From Sulfitobacter sp. SK012 (GTDB lineage Bacteria; Pseudomonadota; Alphaproteobacteria; Rhodobacterales; Rhodobacteraceae): a DNA stretch of 64,000 bases. The stretch covers positions 1,550,001 through 1,614,000 of the forward strand of contig NZ_CP025804.1 of assembly GCF_003352085.1 (NCBI RefSeq), read 5' to 3'. Positions 54,867 to 63,990 of the stretch are shown here, piece by piece. Under the pieces are notes generated by a model that did no database searches, was not told the origin of the DNA, and saw only the letters and a list, made by a program, of their open reading frames with translations. Position numbers and translations under genes: made by a program. The first letter of the stretch is position 1; each line of letters starts with the position of its first letter.

Positions 54867-55778
54867 TCAGTGAAATTTTTCAATACTATTGGCGCGTGCG
54901 CGGTTCAGGATAACTCCCAAGAGCGGCACCTGACCTTTAAGAATACGTTCGCATGAGGCAAGGTGTTTGGCCATGGTCTGGGTCCCGTCTGAAACCAACA
55001 ATACGCCATCTAGTTGGGGCATAAAGGCAGTCAGATCGTCATATGCCAAGAGTGGTGGCAGATCGAAGAGCACCATATCTGGGCGTAAAGATGCCTGCAT
55101 CCGCTCAAGGGTCGCGTGTGTCGCGGGATCCTGCAGGAGTTCGGCGGCATTTTTATCTGTTGTGTTGTTAAGTCCAAGCGCCAAACGATCGTTGACCCGA
55201 ATCAAATGATCCGAAAGGGCCGTTTCCCCAGCGAGGTAGGGCTTGATCGGGCCGGGTGCGTCGACGTCAAAGGCTTGGGCCTGACCAGGATTCCGTAGAT
55301 TTAAATCCATCAATACCGTACGCGAGGACGGCACCCGTGACAGGCTCATGGCCAAGTTGGCCGCTGCAAAGCTGTTGCCGCACCCAGAGGTGGGCGCGCA
55401 GATGGCGATGTTCTTCCAAGCATGTTTCATCGCGGTTTGGCGGAGCCGTGTGCGCAGCAAATCAAAAGCCTTTGACGCAGGGCTGCCGCGAAAGAAATCC
55501 ACCAGGGGTGTTGTCTTTGAAAGATGTTTTGCTGATCCCTGTTCGACCATCTCCAACGCATCCCATTTGGAACTGGAACGCAGTTTCAAGGCCGGAGCGG
55601 GGTGTGTACGGGCAGGTGGGCTACCTTCGATAATATCGTCGGAACCGCTGTTCAATGGGCGCGTGAAGCGACGTGCAGCAGCACTGGATGGGCGCAGATA
55701 TACGCCATCCTCGGCGCTAAGGCCGGTTCCGGTTTCATGCATATCTTTCATGCTGCGCTTCTTGGACTTGCTGGACAT
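54867..55778 (-). CDS. CpsD/CapB-type P-loop protein with altered Walker A
   Basis: A 303-residue protein of the CpsD/ExoP-type bacterial tyrosine-kinase family. The strand TVLMDLNLRNPG (Walker A') and MVLFDLPPLLAYDD (Walker B) are present. The Walker A loop reads PTSGCGNSF: the invariant Lys is replaced by Asn135. There is also no C-terminal tyrosine cluster; the protein ends NSIEKFH. It is therefore unlikely to be a normal autophosphorylating kinase and may be a structural or regulatory partner of the Wzz-like protein. The long N-terminal region (about 90 residues) is basic and poorly ordered. It is on the same strand as the Wzz-like and sugar-transferase genes. Confidence 0.85.
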   Translation of the reverse strand: MSSKSKKRSMKDMHETGTGLSAEDGVYLRPSSAAARRFTRPLNSGSDDIIEGSPPARTHPAPALKLRSSSKWDALEMVEQGSAKHLSKTTPLVDFFRGSPASKAFDLLRTRLRQTAMKHAWKNIAICAPTSGCGNSFAAANLAMSLSRVPSSRTVLMDLNLRNPGQAQAFDVDAPGPIKPYLAGETALSDHLIRVNDRLALGLNNTTDKNAAELLQDPATHATLERMQASLRPDMVLFDLPPLLAYDDLTAFMPQLDGVLLVSDGTQTMAKHLASCERILKGQVPLLGVILNRARANSIEKFH

Positions 55779-55823
55779 GAGTTGATCATAGCAGACAGGG
55801 GCAACTTGATTAAGTCCATGGGA

Positions 55824-56600
55824 TCAGCATCCCGTCCGCTTCATCATGACGCCGATGGTTTTGACCATAACGGCCAGATCCTTGGTCCAAGACATGGATG
55901 TGTTGTAATCCGCGTCCACTTCGTTGCGGAACGAAAATTTGTTGTTGTTGCGTGCGGAGATCTGCCAATAGCCGGTGATACCTGGGCGCAGGGCAAAGTA
56001 GTCGGATGGCTCGCCATACATCTCAAGCTGTTCGGGCATCATTGGACGGGGGCCAACAAGGCTCATGTCGCCGCGCAGCACGTTCCAAAGCTGGGGCAAT
56101 TCATCCAGCGAAGTGGCGCGCAGAATGCGACCTACACGGGTGACGCGGGGGTCATTGCGCAATTTTTGCAGCTCGTCCCATTCGCGGCGCATCTCTGGGT
56201 CTGTTGCAAGGTAGTCCTCAAGCACTTGATCGGCGTCGCGCACCATTGTGCGCATTTTCAACAAGGAGAACCGGGTGCCGTTCCGACCAAGGCGGTCCTG
56301 ACGGTAAAACGGGTTGCCGCCTTCGATCCAGAGGGCGAGGGCGCAAAGACCAATAATTGTAAGTGAAAATGGAACGCTCAGCAAAATAACAAGCGTATCA
56401 AAAATGCGTTTGCCGCCATTGCGGTAAAAACCCGCACTGCTGGTCGTTTTTTCCGTTGGGGTAATGCCCCATATCATTTTCTGGGACGATCCAAATGATC
56501 TGCCAGAATCAGTGATGGCAATGGCTTCGGCGCGTGATGACGGTTGGCGAGCCATTGTGCTCAGGCCAAAACCAGGTCTGTCGGTAGTGTAGTTTCTCAT
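55824..56600 (-). CDS. ExoY-like initiating sugar transferase
   Basis: A 258-residue polyprenyl-phosphate hexose-1-phosphate transferase that starts polysaccharide subunit synthesis by loading the first sugar on the lipid carrier. A membrane segment (VILLSVPFSLTIIGLCALALW) is followed by the conserved cytoplasmic motifs YRQDRLGRNG, KMRTM, TSLDELPQLWNVLRGDMSLVGPRP and RPGITGYWQISARN. I choose the ATG at 56600, which follows ggggggtcac, rather than one at 56621. Its position next to Wzz- and CpsD-like genes marks it as the first enzyme of the locus. Confidence 0.92.
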   Translation of the reverse strand: MRNYTTDRPGFGLSTMARQPSSRAEAIAITDSGRSFGSSQKMIWGITPTEKTTSSAGFYRNGGKRIFDTLVILLSVPFSLTIIGLCALALWIEGGNPFYRQDRLGRNGTRFSLLKMRTMVRDADQVLEDYLATDPEMRREWDELQKLRNDPRVTRVGRILRATSLDELPQLWNVLRGDMSLVGPRPMMPEQLEMYGEPSDYFALRPGITGYWQISARNNNKFSFRNEVDADYNTSMSWTKDLAVMVKTIGVMMKRTGC

Positions 56601-56985
56601 ATGTGACCCCCCAGGGTACAACGTAACTCATTAACAAATAGTCCTGCGAACACCGCGGAACACCTTAAACTTAACAGTATCACCGCATTGTGCCTCAACA
56701 TGAGGCGTGGCGGTTAACACTGGCACTGATGGGGATTGCAGAAATTTGCGTTTCGCGCTGATAGCAACAACATGCTGCATACCCGACTCGAAAACTATCC
56801 TGACATCAGTTTCTCTCTTATGGCTTATTAAGAACAGATTTTCACCACATTTGAGGGGAATTTTTCGAAACAAACTGTTTCCATGACTTTTGAAACATAA
56901 AGAAAACAGCCACTTACAACCCTTACGGGTGATTCCGGGCGTTTCCATAACCATGGCGGGAATTTCCGCTACTATGGCGGGAATG
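56601..56985. promoter_or_regulatory. Upstream region of the sugar-transferase gene, with short repeats near tRNA-Glu
   Basis: About 385 bases, AT-richer than the neighbours. It must carry the promoter of the minus-strand sugar-transferase gene. Near the tRNA, the eleven bases ATGGCGGGAAT occur twice (56953-56963 and 56974-56984), with ten bases between. No gene is convincing; a short minus-strand frame reaching 56954 has no recognisable protein features. Confidence 0.45.
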
Positions 56986-57060
56986 TGGCAGCCCGTAGGG
57001 GAGTCGAACCCCTCTTTTCAGGTTGAAAACCTGACGTCCTAACCGATAGACGAACGGGCC
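56986..57060 (-). tRNA. tRNA-Glu (UUC)
   Basis: On the minus strand the 75 bases fold as a tRNA: acceptor GGCCCGT with ACGGGCT, anticodon stem TCAGG/CCTGA around a TTTTCAA loop giving anticodon TTC, and a T-arm GAGGGGTTCGACTCCCC. A CCA end is encoded (56986-56988 on the plus strand reads TGG). This reads Glu codons GAA/GAG. Confidence 0.95.
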
Positions 57061-57146
57061 ACGGTGCCGTGAGCGGTTCATTAGGCAATCGAGCGCCATG
57101 GCGCAAGTGGAAATTCCGATTCTTTGTGCATTTTGTCGGGTCTTGT

Positions 57147-58886
57147 TTAGGCCCTTGCAGCGTCTTCGAGACGCAGTTGCACTGTCTGCTTGCCGCGCCA
57201 GTGGTTTATGTCGAGCCGACCGGCCAAATGGAAGCGCGCTCCACCATGGGATTCGAGCGCTGGACCAAGGGCGGAATCGTACGCGCCAAAGCAAATCGCA
57301 TCAAGCCGAGGGCCGGTTCCGTCGCCGAAACTGACCTTCAAATGCGATTCTCCCACGCGGCGCGCGGAAAAGATCGCCATGTCTGCAAATACGTAACGCG
57401 GGGCAGGCGCACCGGCCCCAAAGGGACCAGCGGCTTCGACCTGTTCGGTCAGCTCAACCGTGGCGGCACCGGGCATCAAGATGCCTTCGACTTTCAGGTC
57501 CGCGGCCCCTAGCAAATGCGCGCCTTGTTTTTCCAGTAACGCGGATAGTTGCGCCATGGCGTCTTCCAGTTTGTCTTCGGCAAGCGTGAGGCCCGCGGCC
57601 ATTTTGTGACCGCCGCCTTTCAACAGCACACCTTCGCGCGCCAGCCTTTGGATTGCCGCTCCTAGATCAATGCCGGTCACGGAGCGGCCCGAGCCTTTGC
57701 CGACCCCGTCATCGAGTCCTATCACGACCGCAGGGCGTCCTGTGGCCTCTTTCAGGCGCGCAGCAACGATGCCGACCACACCGGGGTGCCAACCTGCGCC
57801 AGCGGCCCAAACCAACGCTCCGTCGGTACCGCGTTCCTCGGCCTGTTCCAAAGCGGCTGCGCGGACGGCGTTTTCCACATCGCGACGCTCTGTGTTTAGC
57901 GCATCGAGCCGTTCTGAGAGTGCGGCCGCTTCGTGGGGGTCATCTGTGGCGAGTAAGCGCGCGCCCAGATCAGCCTTGCCCACACGGCCACCTGCGTTGA
58001 TGCGTGGACCCAACAGGAAACCTAAGTGATACGCTGACGGGGCCGTATCCATGCGCGCAATGTCCGACAGAGCCGAGATACCGGCACGCTCACGGCGCCC
58101 CATCACCCGAAGGCCTTGGCGCACAAAGGCACGGTTCACACCAATCAACGGAGCCACATCGGCTACGGTTGCCAGCGCCACCAGATCCAGCATCGACATT
58201 AGGTCGGGGCCTTTTTGACCGGCCTCCCGCAACTGCCGCCCGGCTTCTACCAACATAAGAAATACCACTGCCGCAGCACATAGATGCGCAAGTTCGCCGT
58301 CTTCGTCTTGCCGGTTGGGGTTCACCACGGCCAGCGCGTCGGGCAAGGTTTCGGCACCCAGGTGGTGATCAAGCACGACCACATCTGCACCTTTGGCGGC
58401 GGTTATCGGATCATGGGACAGGGTGCCACAATCGACGCAGATGATTAGATCATGGACGGCTGCAAGCTCTGCCATGGCAGCTTCGTTCGGCCCATACCCT
58501 TCGTCGATGCGGTCCGGCACATAAAGCGTTGCCTTGATCCCCATTTGCCGGAGCCAAGCCAACAAAAGTGCAGCTGAGCTGCCGCCATCCACGTCATAGT
58601 CAGCAAAGATCGCGATGCGTTGGCGCTGTTTAACGGCCACTAAGAAACGGGTTGCGGCGGTTTCCATATCCCGCAGGGACCTTGGGTCCGGCAGCAGCTT
58701 GCGCAGGGACGGGGCAAGGAAAGCTTCCGTCTCTTCTGCGGGGACGCCGCGGCGCGCTAGAACCTGACAAACAGCTGTGGGTAGGGCCGTTTGCTGAGAT
58801 AACGCTTCGGCGGCGCGTTCTATTTCGATCCCGGGACCTATCCAGCGGCGGCCCTTGAGCGATTCTGTGACGCCGAGGAAACTCAT
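57147..58886 (-). CDS. recJ: Single-stranded-DNA-specific exonuclease RecJ
   Basis: A 579-residue nuclease that degrades single-stranded DNA 5' to 3' in recombination and mismatch repair. The DHH motifs are visible: ADYDVDGGSSAALL (motif I), the DCGTLSHDP strand and VVLDHHL (motif III), and the DHHA1 domain is marked by KGGGHKMAAGLTL. I start at ATG 58886, which gives the usual MSFLGV beginning; a frame to 59006 would run into the hom stop region. The gene follows hom on the same strand with 46 bases between. In many Rhodobacterales a glpX gene stands between these two; it is absent here. Confidence 0.94.
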   Translation of the reverse strand: MSFLGVTESLKGRRWIGPGIEIERAAEALSQQTALPTAVCQVLARRGVPAEETEAFLAPSLRKLLPDPRSLRDMETAATRFLVAVKQRQRIAIFADYDVDGGSSAALLLAWLRQMGIKATLYVPDRIDEGYGPNEAAMAELAAVHDLIICVDCGTLSHDPITAAKGADVVVLDHHLGAETLPDALAVVNPNRQDEDGELAHLCAAAVVFLMLVEAGRQLREAGQKGPDLMSMLDLVALATVADVAPLIGVNRAFVRQGLRVMGRRERAGISALSDIARMDTAPSAYHLGFLLGPRINAGGRVGKADLGARLLATDDPHEAAALSERLDALNTERRDVENAVRAAALEQAEERGTDGALVWAAGAGWHPGVVGIVAARLKEATGRPAVVIGLDDGVGKGSGRSVTGIDLGAAIQRLAREGVLLKGGGHKMAAGLTLAEDKLEDAMAQLSALLEKQGAHLLGAADLKVEGILMPGAATVELTEQVEAAGPFGAGAPAPRYVFADMAIFSARRVGESHLKVSFGDGTGPRLDAICFGAYDSALGPALESHGGARFHLAGRLDINHWRGKQTVQLRLEDAARA

Positions 58887-58932
58887 GTGCAGACGGGCGC
58901 GCAAGCGGCCCTTGAAGGGGCGCGCCGACGCA

Positions 58933-60219
58933 TCAGAGTTCTTCGATCCGCAAGGCGACCGGATCGCCATTGACCACGCCAGTTTTCCCCATCGCAGCCA
59001 GAGCATGATCGAGATCAGTACGGGTCGTCTTGTGAGTCACGATCAAGACCGGGGCGCTATCATCGGCATGCGCATATTGGCGCATCCGGTCGATGGACAC
59101 GCCTGCCTCGCCCAAAACTGCGGCAACTTTGGCCAACGCACCGGGTTTGTCCAAAAGCGCCATCCGTAGGTAATAGGGTGCTGGCCGCTGGCTGAGTGCG
59201 GGGCTGGGGCTGGCTAGACTGGTTGCGGGTTGACCAAACACGGGTCCGCGATGACCGCGCGCAATGTCACAAATATCGGCCATTACCGCACTCGCGGTTG
59301 GGCCTGCACCGGCACCGGCACCGCGCAAAACGATCTGACCCACCGCGTCGCCTTCGAGCACGATCATATTGGTCCCACCTGAAAGCTGTCCCAAGGGGGA
59401 GGTGTCCGGCACGAGGCAGGGCTGCATCCGCTGCTCCAGCCCCCGGCCTGTCATCTGTGCCACTCCCAGCAGCTTGATTTTGTAACCCATGTCGGCAGCC
59501 GCGCGGATGTCGTCGATGCTGACCCGATCAATGCCCTCCAGCTCGATGCCTGCGAAATCGACACGCACACCAAAAGCCAGCGCAGATAGAATCGCGAGTT
59601 TGTGGGCCGCATCGATGCCGCCCACGTCGAGGGTTGGATCAGCTTCTAGATAGCCCAGCCCATCCGCTTCGGCGAAAACCTCTGCATAAGGCAGACCAGC
59701 GTCTTCCATGCGGGTCAGGATATAGTTGCAAGAGCCGTTCATCACGCCCATCACGCGGGTGATCTCATTGCCGGCCAACCCTTCGGACAGCGATTTGATC
59801 ACCGGAATGCCGCCTGCAACAGCAGCCTCATATCGGATTACATGGCCCGCAGCTTCGGCAGTTTCAGCCAGCGCTTGGCCGTGCATCGCAAGCATTGCTT
59901 TGTTGGCAGTTACAACATCCTTGCCCGCAGCAAGAGCAGCCTCTGTAGCGTCTTTGGCGGGGCCGTCTTCGCCGCCCATGAGTTCGACAAAAATATCCAC
60001 ATCATCACGCTTGGCCAGGGCCACGGGATCGTCTTCCCAAGCATACCCAGACAGCGAGATGCCGCGATCTTTGTCGCGGCTGCGCGCAGAGACGGCAGAG
60101 ACGACGATCTCGCGGCCTGTGCGTGCCTCGAGCAAAGCGCGTTGCTGACGCAAAACGTGTAAAAGGCCAATGCCGACCGTTCCCAAACCGGCAATCCCAA
60201 GGCGAAGCGGTTGTGACAT
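58933..60219 (-). CDS. hom: Homoserine dehydrogenase
   Basis: A 428-residue enzyme that reduces aspartate semialdehyde to homoserine, on the way to methionine and threonine. The NAD(P)-binding loop GIAGLGTVGIG starts the protein, GVMNGSCNYIL and GYLEADPTLDVGGIDAAHKLAIL are the family's catalytic segments (Lys after AAH), and a C-terminal ACT domain (LLDKPGALAKVAAVLGEAG) probably gives amino-acid feedback control. It starts at ATG 60219. Longer frames to 60285 lack a family-like N-terminus. Confidence 0.95.
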   Translation of the reverse strand: MSQPLRLGIAGLGTVGIGLLHVLRQQRALLEARTGREIVVSAVSARSRDKDRGISLSGYAWEDDPVALAKRDDVDIFVELMGGEDGPAKDATEAALAAGKDVVTANKAMLAMHGQALAETAEAAGHVIRYEAAVAGGIPVIKSLSEGLAGNEITRVMGVMNGSCNYILTRMEDAGLPYAEVFAEADGLGYLEADPTLDVGGIDAAHKLAILSALAFGVRVDFAGIELEGIDRVSIDDIRAAADMGYKIKLLGVAQMTGRGLEQRMQPCLVPDTSPLGQLSGGTNMIVLEGDAVGQIVLRGAGAGAGPTASAVMADICDIARGHRGPVFGQPATSLASPSPALSQRPAPYYLRMALLDKPGALAKVAAVLGEAGVSIDRMRQYAHADDSAPVLIVTHKTTRTDLDHALAAMGKTGVVNGDPVALRIEEL

Positions 60220-60299
60220 GGCGTAGATCCTTTGCGGTAATGGGTGTTCTGCGCGGGATGTAACGGGTTCGGCGATGTGGTGCAACGGCGCCTCGGACC

Positions 60300-60596
60300 C
60301 TAGCGCAATCCTTCTGCCAAACGCACGCGTTCGGCTCCTGAAAGAACAGAGCCGCGCAACCGTGCCGCACGTGCGCGCAAAGCTGCAACGCGCGCTTCGG
60401 CACTGGCTTGGGCCTGTACTGGATCTGTCCCTTGCGCACTGGCCTGTGCCAGCACGGGGCCAAGTGGGACCAGATCGGGATAACTTGATGCCTCTAGCTG
60501 CGGTGTGAGTGTGTCGTTGAGCTCAGGGTACTCACCACAACCACTCAGGGCTGCCAGCGTGCCGGGTATCAGGAAAAGGCGAGAAATGCGGGTCAT
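60300..60596 (-). CDS. Small lipoprotein
   Basis: A 98-residue protein with a lipoprotein signal peptide: basic start (MTRISRLF), hydrophobic core and the lipobox LSGC, so Cys20 or so would be acylated. The mature part (YPELNDTLTPQLEASSYPDLVPLGPVLAQASA) is followed by a helical Ala/Arg-rich tail. I do not recognise the family. It lies 81 bases upstream of hom on the same strand. The ATG is the complement of 60594-60596. Confidence 0.72.
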   Translation of the reverse strand: MTRISRLFLIPGTLAALSGCGEYPELNDTLTPQLEASSYPDLVPLGPVLAQASAQGTDPVQAQASAEARVAALRARAARLRGSVLSGAERVRLAEGLR

Positions 60597-60674
60597 ACAA
60601 AACTTGTGCACTAGCACCTGAGCGCAGGCAAGGGCGGGGTTTACTTTTGAACGGGCGTTCAGATAATTGGCCGT

Positions 60675-61259
60675 ATGGCACGTACGCAAGGATCGCATTC
60701 TGATATTACTGGCCCGCGTGTGCGCGATGCGGCGCTACGTCTGTTCGCACAGGGTGGCTATGCGGCGGTATCGATGCGGGCGATTGCCGCTGAGGTGGGC
60801 GTGCAGGCTGGCGCGCTTTATAACTATACGCCGGATAAGCAGACGCTTTTGTTTGATCTGATGAAGGGCCACATGAGCGATCTATTGGCTGCTTTTGAGG
60901 ATGACGCCGCGCGCGCCCCGCAAGACCGTTTGCAGCATTTCGTTGATTTCCACATCCGGTTTCATCACGCGCGACCTGATGCTGTTTTTATAGCCTATAT
61001 GGAGCTGCGCAACCTGAGCCCCGAGAATTTCGTTCAGATCGAAGCCCTGCGCCGCCGGTACGAAGATCGGCTCGAGACAATCTTGCGTGACGGTGTCGCG
61101 GCGGGCGTGTTTACCGTGGCAGACACCAAAATCGCTACGCTCGCAGTGATTGCCATGCTGACAGGTGTGAGCACGTGGTTTCGGACCGGCGGGCGGCTAT
61201 CGCTTAATCAGGTCACGGGCCAATATTGGGACATGGTCCGAAAATCCGTCTCAGGCTAA
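60675..61259 (+). CDS. TetR-family transcriptional regulator
   Basis: A 194-residue repressor. The N-terminal helix-turn-helix (ALRLFAQGGYAAVSMRAIAAEVGVQAGALYNYTPDK) is of standard TetR type; the helical C-terminal ligand-binding domain (PDAVFIAYMELRNLSPENF) fits the group that regulates fatty-acid or acyl-CoA metabolism in Rhodobacterales. Its stop overlaps the stop of convergent pirin by four bases. It is divergent from the small lipoprotein gene, with 78 bases between. Confidence 0.9.
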   Translation: MARTQGSHSDITGPRVRDAALRLFAQGGYAAVSMRAIAAEVGVQAGALYNYTPDKQTLLFDLMKGHMSDLLAAFEDDAARAPQDRLQHFVDFHIRFHHARPDAVFIAYMELRNLSPENFVQIEALRRRYEDRLETILRDGVAAGVFTVADTKIATLAVIAMLTGVSTWFRTGGRLSLNQVTGQYWDMVRKSVSG

Positions 61260-62167
61260 TGCGCAGGCTTGATGAAGGTGCCGTTGTTGAGGTCCTGCAT
61301 GGCTTGTTGCAGCTCAGCGCGCGTATTCATCACGATAGGGCCGTGCCACGCGACAGGTTCTTCGATCGGTGCCCCTGAAATCAGCAGAAAACGCATCCCA
61401 TCTGGACCGGCTTGTACGGTCACTTCGTCGCCCGTGCCAAAGCGGACCAATGTGCGGTCACCTGACATATCGCGGATGTTAAGCTCTTGGCCTGCCAGCT
61501 CTTTCTCCAGCAAAATACCGCCCGGAGTGCTGGCATCAACAAATGCGCCAGACCCCTGAAAGATATAGGCAAATGCCCGGCGGTAGGTATCTATGTGGAA
61601 CGTCTTGCGCACACCTGCGGGTAGTCTGATGTCCAGGTATTGTGGGTCAGCTGCGATGCCGTCGACCGGACCGGTTTTGCCCCAGAATTCGCCAGTTATG
61701 ACGCGCACAGATGTCCCGTCGTCGTCAGTGACCACAGGGATATCTGCGGCGGTGACGTCTTGATACCGCGGCGCTGTCATCTTTTGGCTCGAGGGGAGAT
61801 TCCCCCAAAGCTGAAAACCGTGCATCTGACCGGCGGCGTTTCCAGCGGGCATTTCTTGATGCAAAATACCGGAGCCCGCTGTCATCCATTGTACGTCACC
61901 AGCACCCAGCGTGCCCTCGTTTCCGAGGCTGTCGCCATGGGCCACCGTGCCTTCGAGTACATATGTGATCGTCTCGATCCCGCGGTGGGGGTGCCAAGGA
62001 AAGCCCTTCTCGAAATCTTCAACGCGGTCATTGCGGAAATCGTCGAACAACAAAAAAGGATCCAGCTCACTTGGATTTGAAAAGCCAAAGGCGCGGTGCA
62101 GCTTAACGCCAGCACCTTCCATGGTCGCTTGGGCCGCGCGGATTTCTAATGTGGGTCTAAGGGACAT
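61256..62167 (-). CDS. Pirin-family protein
   Basis: A 303-residue bicupin of the pirin family. The N-terminal cupin has the metal-binding FPWHPHRGIETITYVLEG motif (two His and one Glu with a later His in GILHQEMP). Some bacterial pirins have quercetin dioxygenase activity or bind pyruvate dehydrogenase; the role here is unknown. It overlaps the TetR stop by four bases and is divergent from the dehydrogenase gene. Confidence 0.92.
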   Translation of the reverse strand: MSLRPTLEIRAAQATMEGAGVKLHRAFGFSNPSELDPFLLFDDFRNDRVEDFEKGFPWHPHRGIETITYVLEGTVAHGDSLGNEGTLGAGDVQWMTAGSGILHQEMPAGNAAGQMHGFQLWGNLPSSQKMTAPRYQDVTAADIPVVTDDDGTSVRVITGEFWGKTGPVDGIAADPQYLDIRLPAGVRKTFHIDTYRRAFAYIFQGSGAFVDASTPGGILLEKELAGQELNIRDMSGDRTLVRFGTGDEVTVQAGPDGMRFLLISGAPIEEPVAWHGPIVMNTRAELQQAMQDLNNGTFIKPAH

Positions 62168-62336
62168 CGGGAGCCTCCTGTTTAGGGTTGATATTCACAT
62201 AAGAAGCGTAACGGAGCTGGGCAAGCCGGGCGTATGTGCAGTGGCGCACAGGGGACTATCGATGGTCGCTTTTAGGCGAGACGGGCACTTGTTCAAAGCT
62301 GAGGTTCGGGGAAATAATCTAGAAGTAGGGACAGTT

Positions 62337-63287
62337 ATGAAGGTTGGGTTTATCGGTCTTGGCAATGTCGGAGGTAAGCTGTCAGGCAGTTTGCTGCGCA
62401 ACGGCGTTGACCTCTATGTACATGATCTGAATGAGGGTTTTGTTTCTGAAAAGGTCGCGAGTGGGGCGACAGACGGCCAGGGACCAGCGCAGATGATGCG
62501 CGACTGCGATGTGGTGATTACGTGCCTGCCGAGCCCCGCGGCATCCGCGGCTGTCGTCGCGCAAATGATGCCCGAAGTTGGGCCCGGCAAGATCTGGATG
62601 GAAATGTCGACAACGGATGCGTCTGAGGTCAAGCGCCTGGGCGCAGAGGTCATCGCTTCGGGTGGGGCGGCCGTGGATTGCCCAGTTTCGGGCGGGTGTC
62701 ACCGTGCGGACACCGGCAACATCAGCATTTATGCAGGCTGTGACCGGGCAACGTTCGATCGCGTATTACCGATCCTGACGCATATGGGGCGGCGGGTGCT
62801 GCATGTGGGCGAGATCGGAAATGCCAGTGTTCTCAAGGTGATGACGAATTACCTTGCCACAGCAAACCTGCTGGCGGTCTGCGAGGCGCTGACGGTTATG
62901 AAAGCTGCGGGCATGGATATGGGGCTGACCTATGATGCGATCGCGATGTCGTCGGGGACATCCTTTGTGCATGAAACCGAAAGCCAGCTGATCCTATCAG
63001 GTTCAAGAGATGTGAATTTCACGATGGATCTAGTGCAAAAAGATATTGGGCTGTTTCAAAAGCTGGCCGACGATTTTGCCGTACCGCTTGAGATTTCGCC
63101 GCTTGTTATCGAGATGATGCGCGACGGGCAAAAGCGATATGGCGATCGGGCACAATCTGACCGCATGATCGAGCGTTTGGAAGAGGCGACAGGCCTAAGC
63201 ATCCTCGCGGATGGCTTTCCGCAAGACTTGGTCGATGATGAGCCGGAAGAACGGGGCCATGAAGTTGTGTCTCGGCAACTAATATAG
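62337..63287 (+). CDS. 3-Hydroxyisobutyrate dehydrogenase-family oxidoreductase
   Basis: A 316-residue beta-hydroxyacid dehydrogenase. The NAD(P) loop is VGFIGLGNVGGKLSGSLL; DCPVSGG, the SxD-like TTDAS strand and the catalytic Lys in ASVLKVMTNYL are present. The family contains 3-hydroxyisobutyrate dehydrogenase, tartronate semialdehyde reductase and similar enzymes; which one cannot be told from motifs alone. I use the ATG at 62337, with an aggg site before it, rather than a very long frame beginning at 61911 that would run inside pirin on the opposite strand. Confidence 0.9.
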   Translation: MKVGFIGLGNVGGKLSGSLLRNGVDLYVHDLNEGFVSEKVASGATDGQGPAQMMRDCDVVITCLPSPAASAAVVAQMMPEVGPGKIWMEMSTTDASEVKRLGAEVIASGGAAVDCPVSGGCHRADTGNISIYAGCDRATFDRVLPILTHMGRRVLHVGEIGNASVLKVMTNYLATANLLAVCEALTVMKAAGMDMGLTYDAIAMSSGTSFVHETESQLILSGSRDVNFTMDLVQKDIGLFQKLADDFAVPLEISPLVIEMMRDGQKRYGDRAQSDRMIERLEEATGLSILADGFPQDLVDDEPEERGHEVVSRQLI

Positions 63288-63424
63288 CGCTTTAAGGTGC
63301 TAAATTAAGATGTTGTATTCACAGTATAAAAATTAGATTACGCGTGTTCTTGCTAACCCGTTGCCCAACCGCATTGGGTGACGGGGGCTTGTGGCCTCTT
63401 CTGGGCTTCGCTAGTCAGGTCGGC

Positions 63425-63937
63425 ATGATTGATAAACCCTCTGAACCCGAAGAAATCCTGGCCATTGCACGTGCTTCTAAGGGGCGCCGATTCTTAGGCT
63501 TATTCTCTCTTGGGATGCTGGGTGTGCTGGTGGTGGGCGTGGCATTGTTCCGAACTCCAGCTTTGGAATGGCGGGTTTTTCTACTTGTCGTGGGCTTTGC
63601 GTCTTTCTGGATGGTGGAGCAAATGCGCCGCGCCACAGTTGGTCAGATTGAGCTGACAGAAACGGTTTTGCGCGACAGCGACGGCACAGTTATTGCTTGG
63701 ATCGACGATATCGAAGGGATGGATCGCGGTGTTTTTGCGTTCAAACCTTCAAACGGCTTTTTGCTCAAGACAAAACAGAGTGCTGAAAAGGCGTGGCGAC
63801 CCGGGATGTGGTGGCGCATGGGCCGGCGGATCGGGATTGGTGGTATGGCCCCGGGGCACCACACCAAATTGATGTCTGAGATTATCGCTGTCATTCTTGC
63901 GCGGCGCGATATGGAACCGGACGACCGGCTCGACTAA
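63425..63937 (+). CDS. Membrane protein of unknown function, PH-domain-like C-terminus
   Basis: A 170-residue protein with two membrane spans near the N-terminus (FLGLFSLGMLGVLVVGVALF and VFLLVVGFASFWMVEQM), then a cytoplasmic or periplasmic domain with short strands (TVLRDSDGTVIAWIDDIEGM). This layout resembles bacterial PH-like domain membrane proteins; I do not recognise the exact family. ATG 63425 has a site aggtcgg; the longer frame from 63344 gives a less natural N-terminus. A terminator follows. Confidence 0.75.
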   Translation: MIDKPSEPEEILAIARASKGRRFLGLFSLGMLGVLVVGVALFRTPALEWRVFLLVVGFASFWMVEQMRRATVGQIELTETVLRDSDGTVIAWIDDIEGMDRGVFAFKPSNGFLLKTKQSAEKAWRPGMWWRMGRRIGIGGMAPGHHTKLMSEIIAVILARRDMEPDDRLD

Positions 63938-63957
63938 ACCTCCGTAGTGAACAAAAA

Positions 63958-63990
63958 AACCGACCCCTTTTTCAAGGGGCCGGTTCGTTT
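63958..63990 (+). terminator. Rho-independent terminator
   Basis: A twelve-base stem (AACCGACCCCTT with AAGGGGCCGGTT, one mismatch) around a short loop, followed by cgttt. The A-run on the other side (63953-63959) lets it also work on the minus strand. It starts 20 bases after the last gene. Confidence 0.85.

Noticed and set aside
55602..56366. 254-codon plus-strand frame
   Set aside because: It is antisense to the CpsD-like and ExoY-like genes, has no ribosome binding site and no protein-like motifs.
56631..56954. 107-codon minus-strand frame between tRNA-Glu and the sugar-transferase gene
   Set aside because: The codon use and lack of motifs suggest chance; promoter sequence for the downstream gene is expected here.
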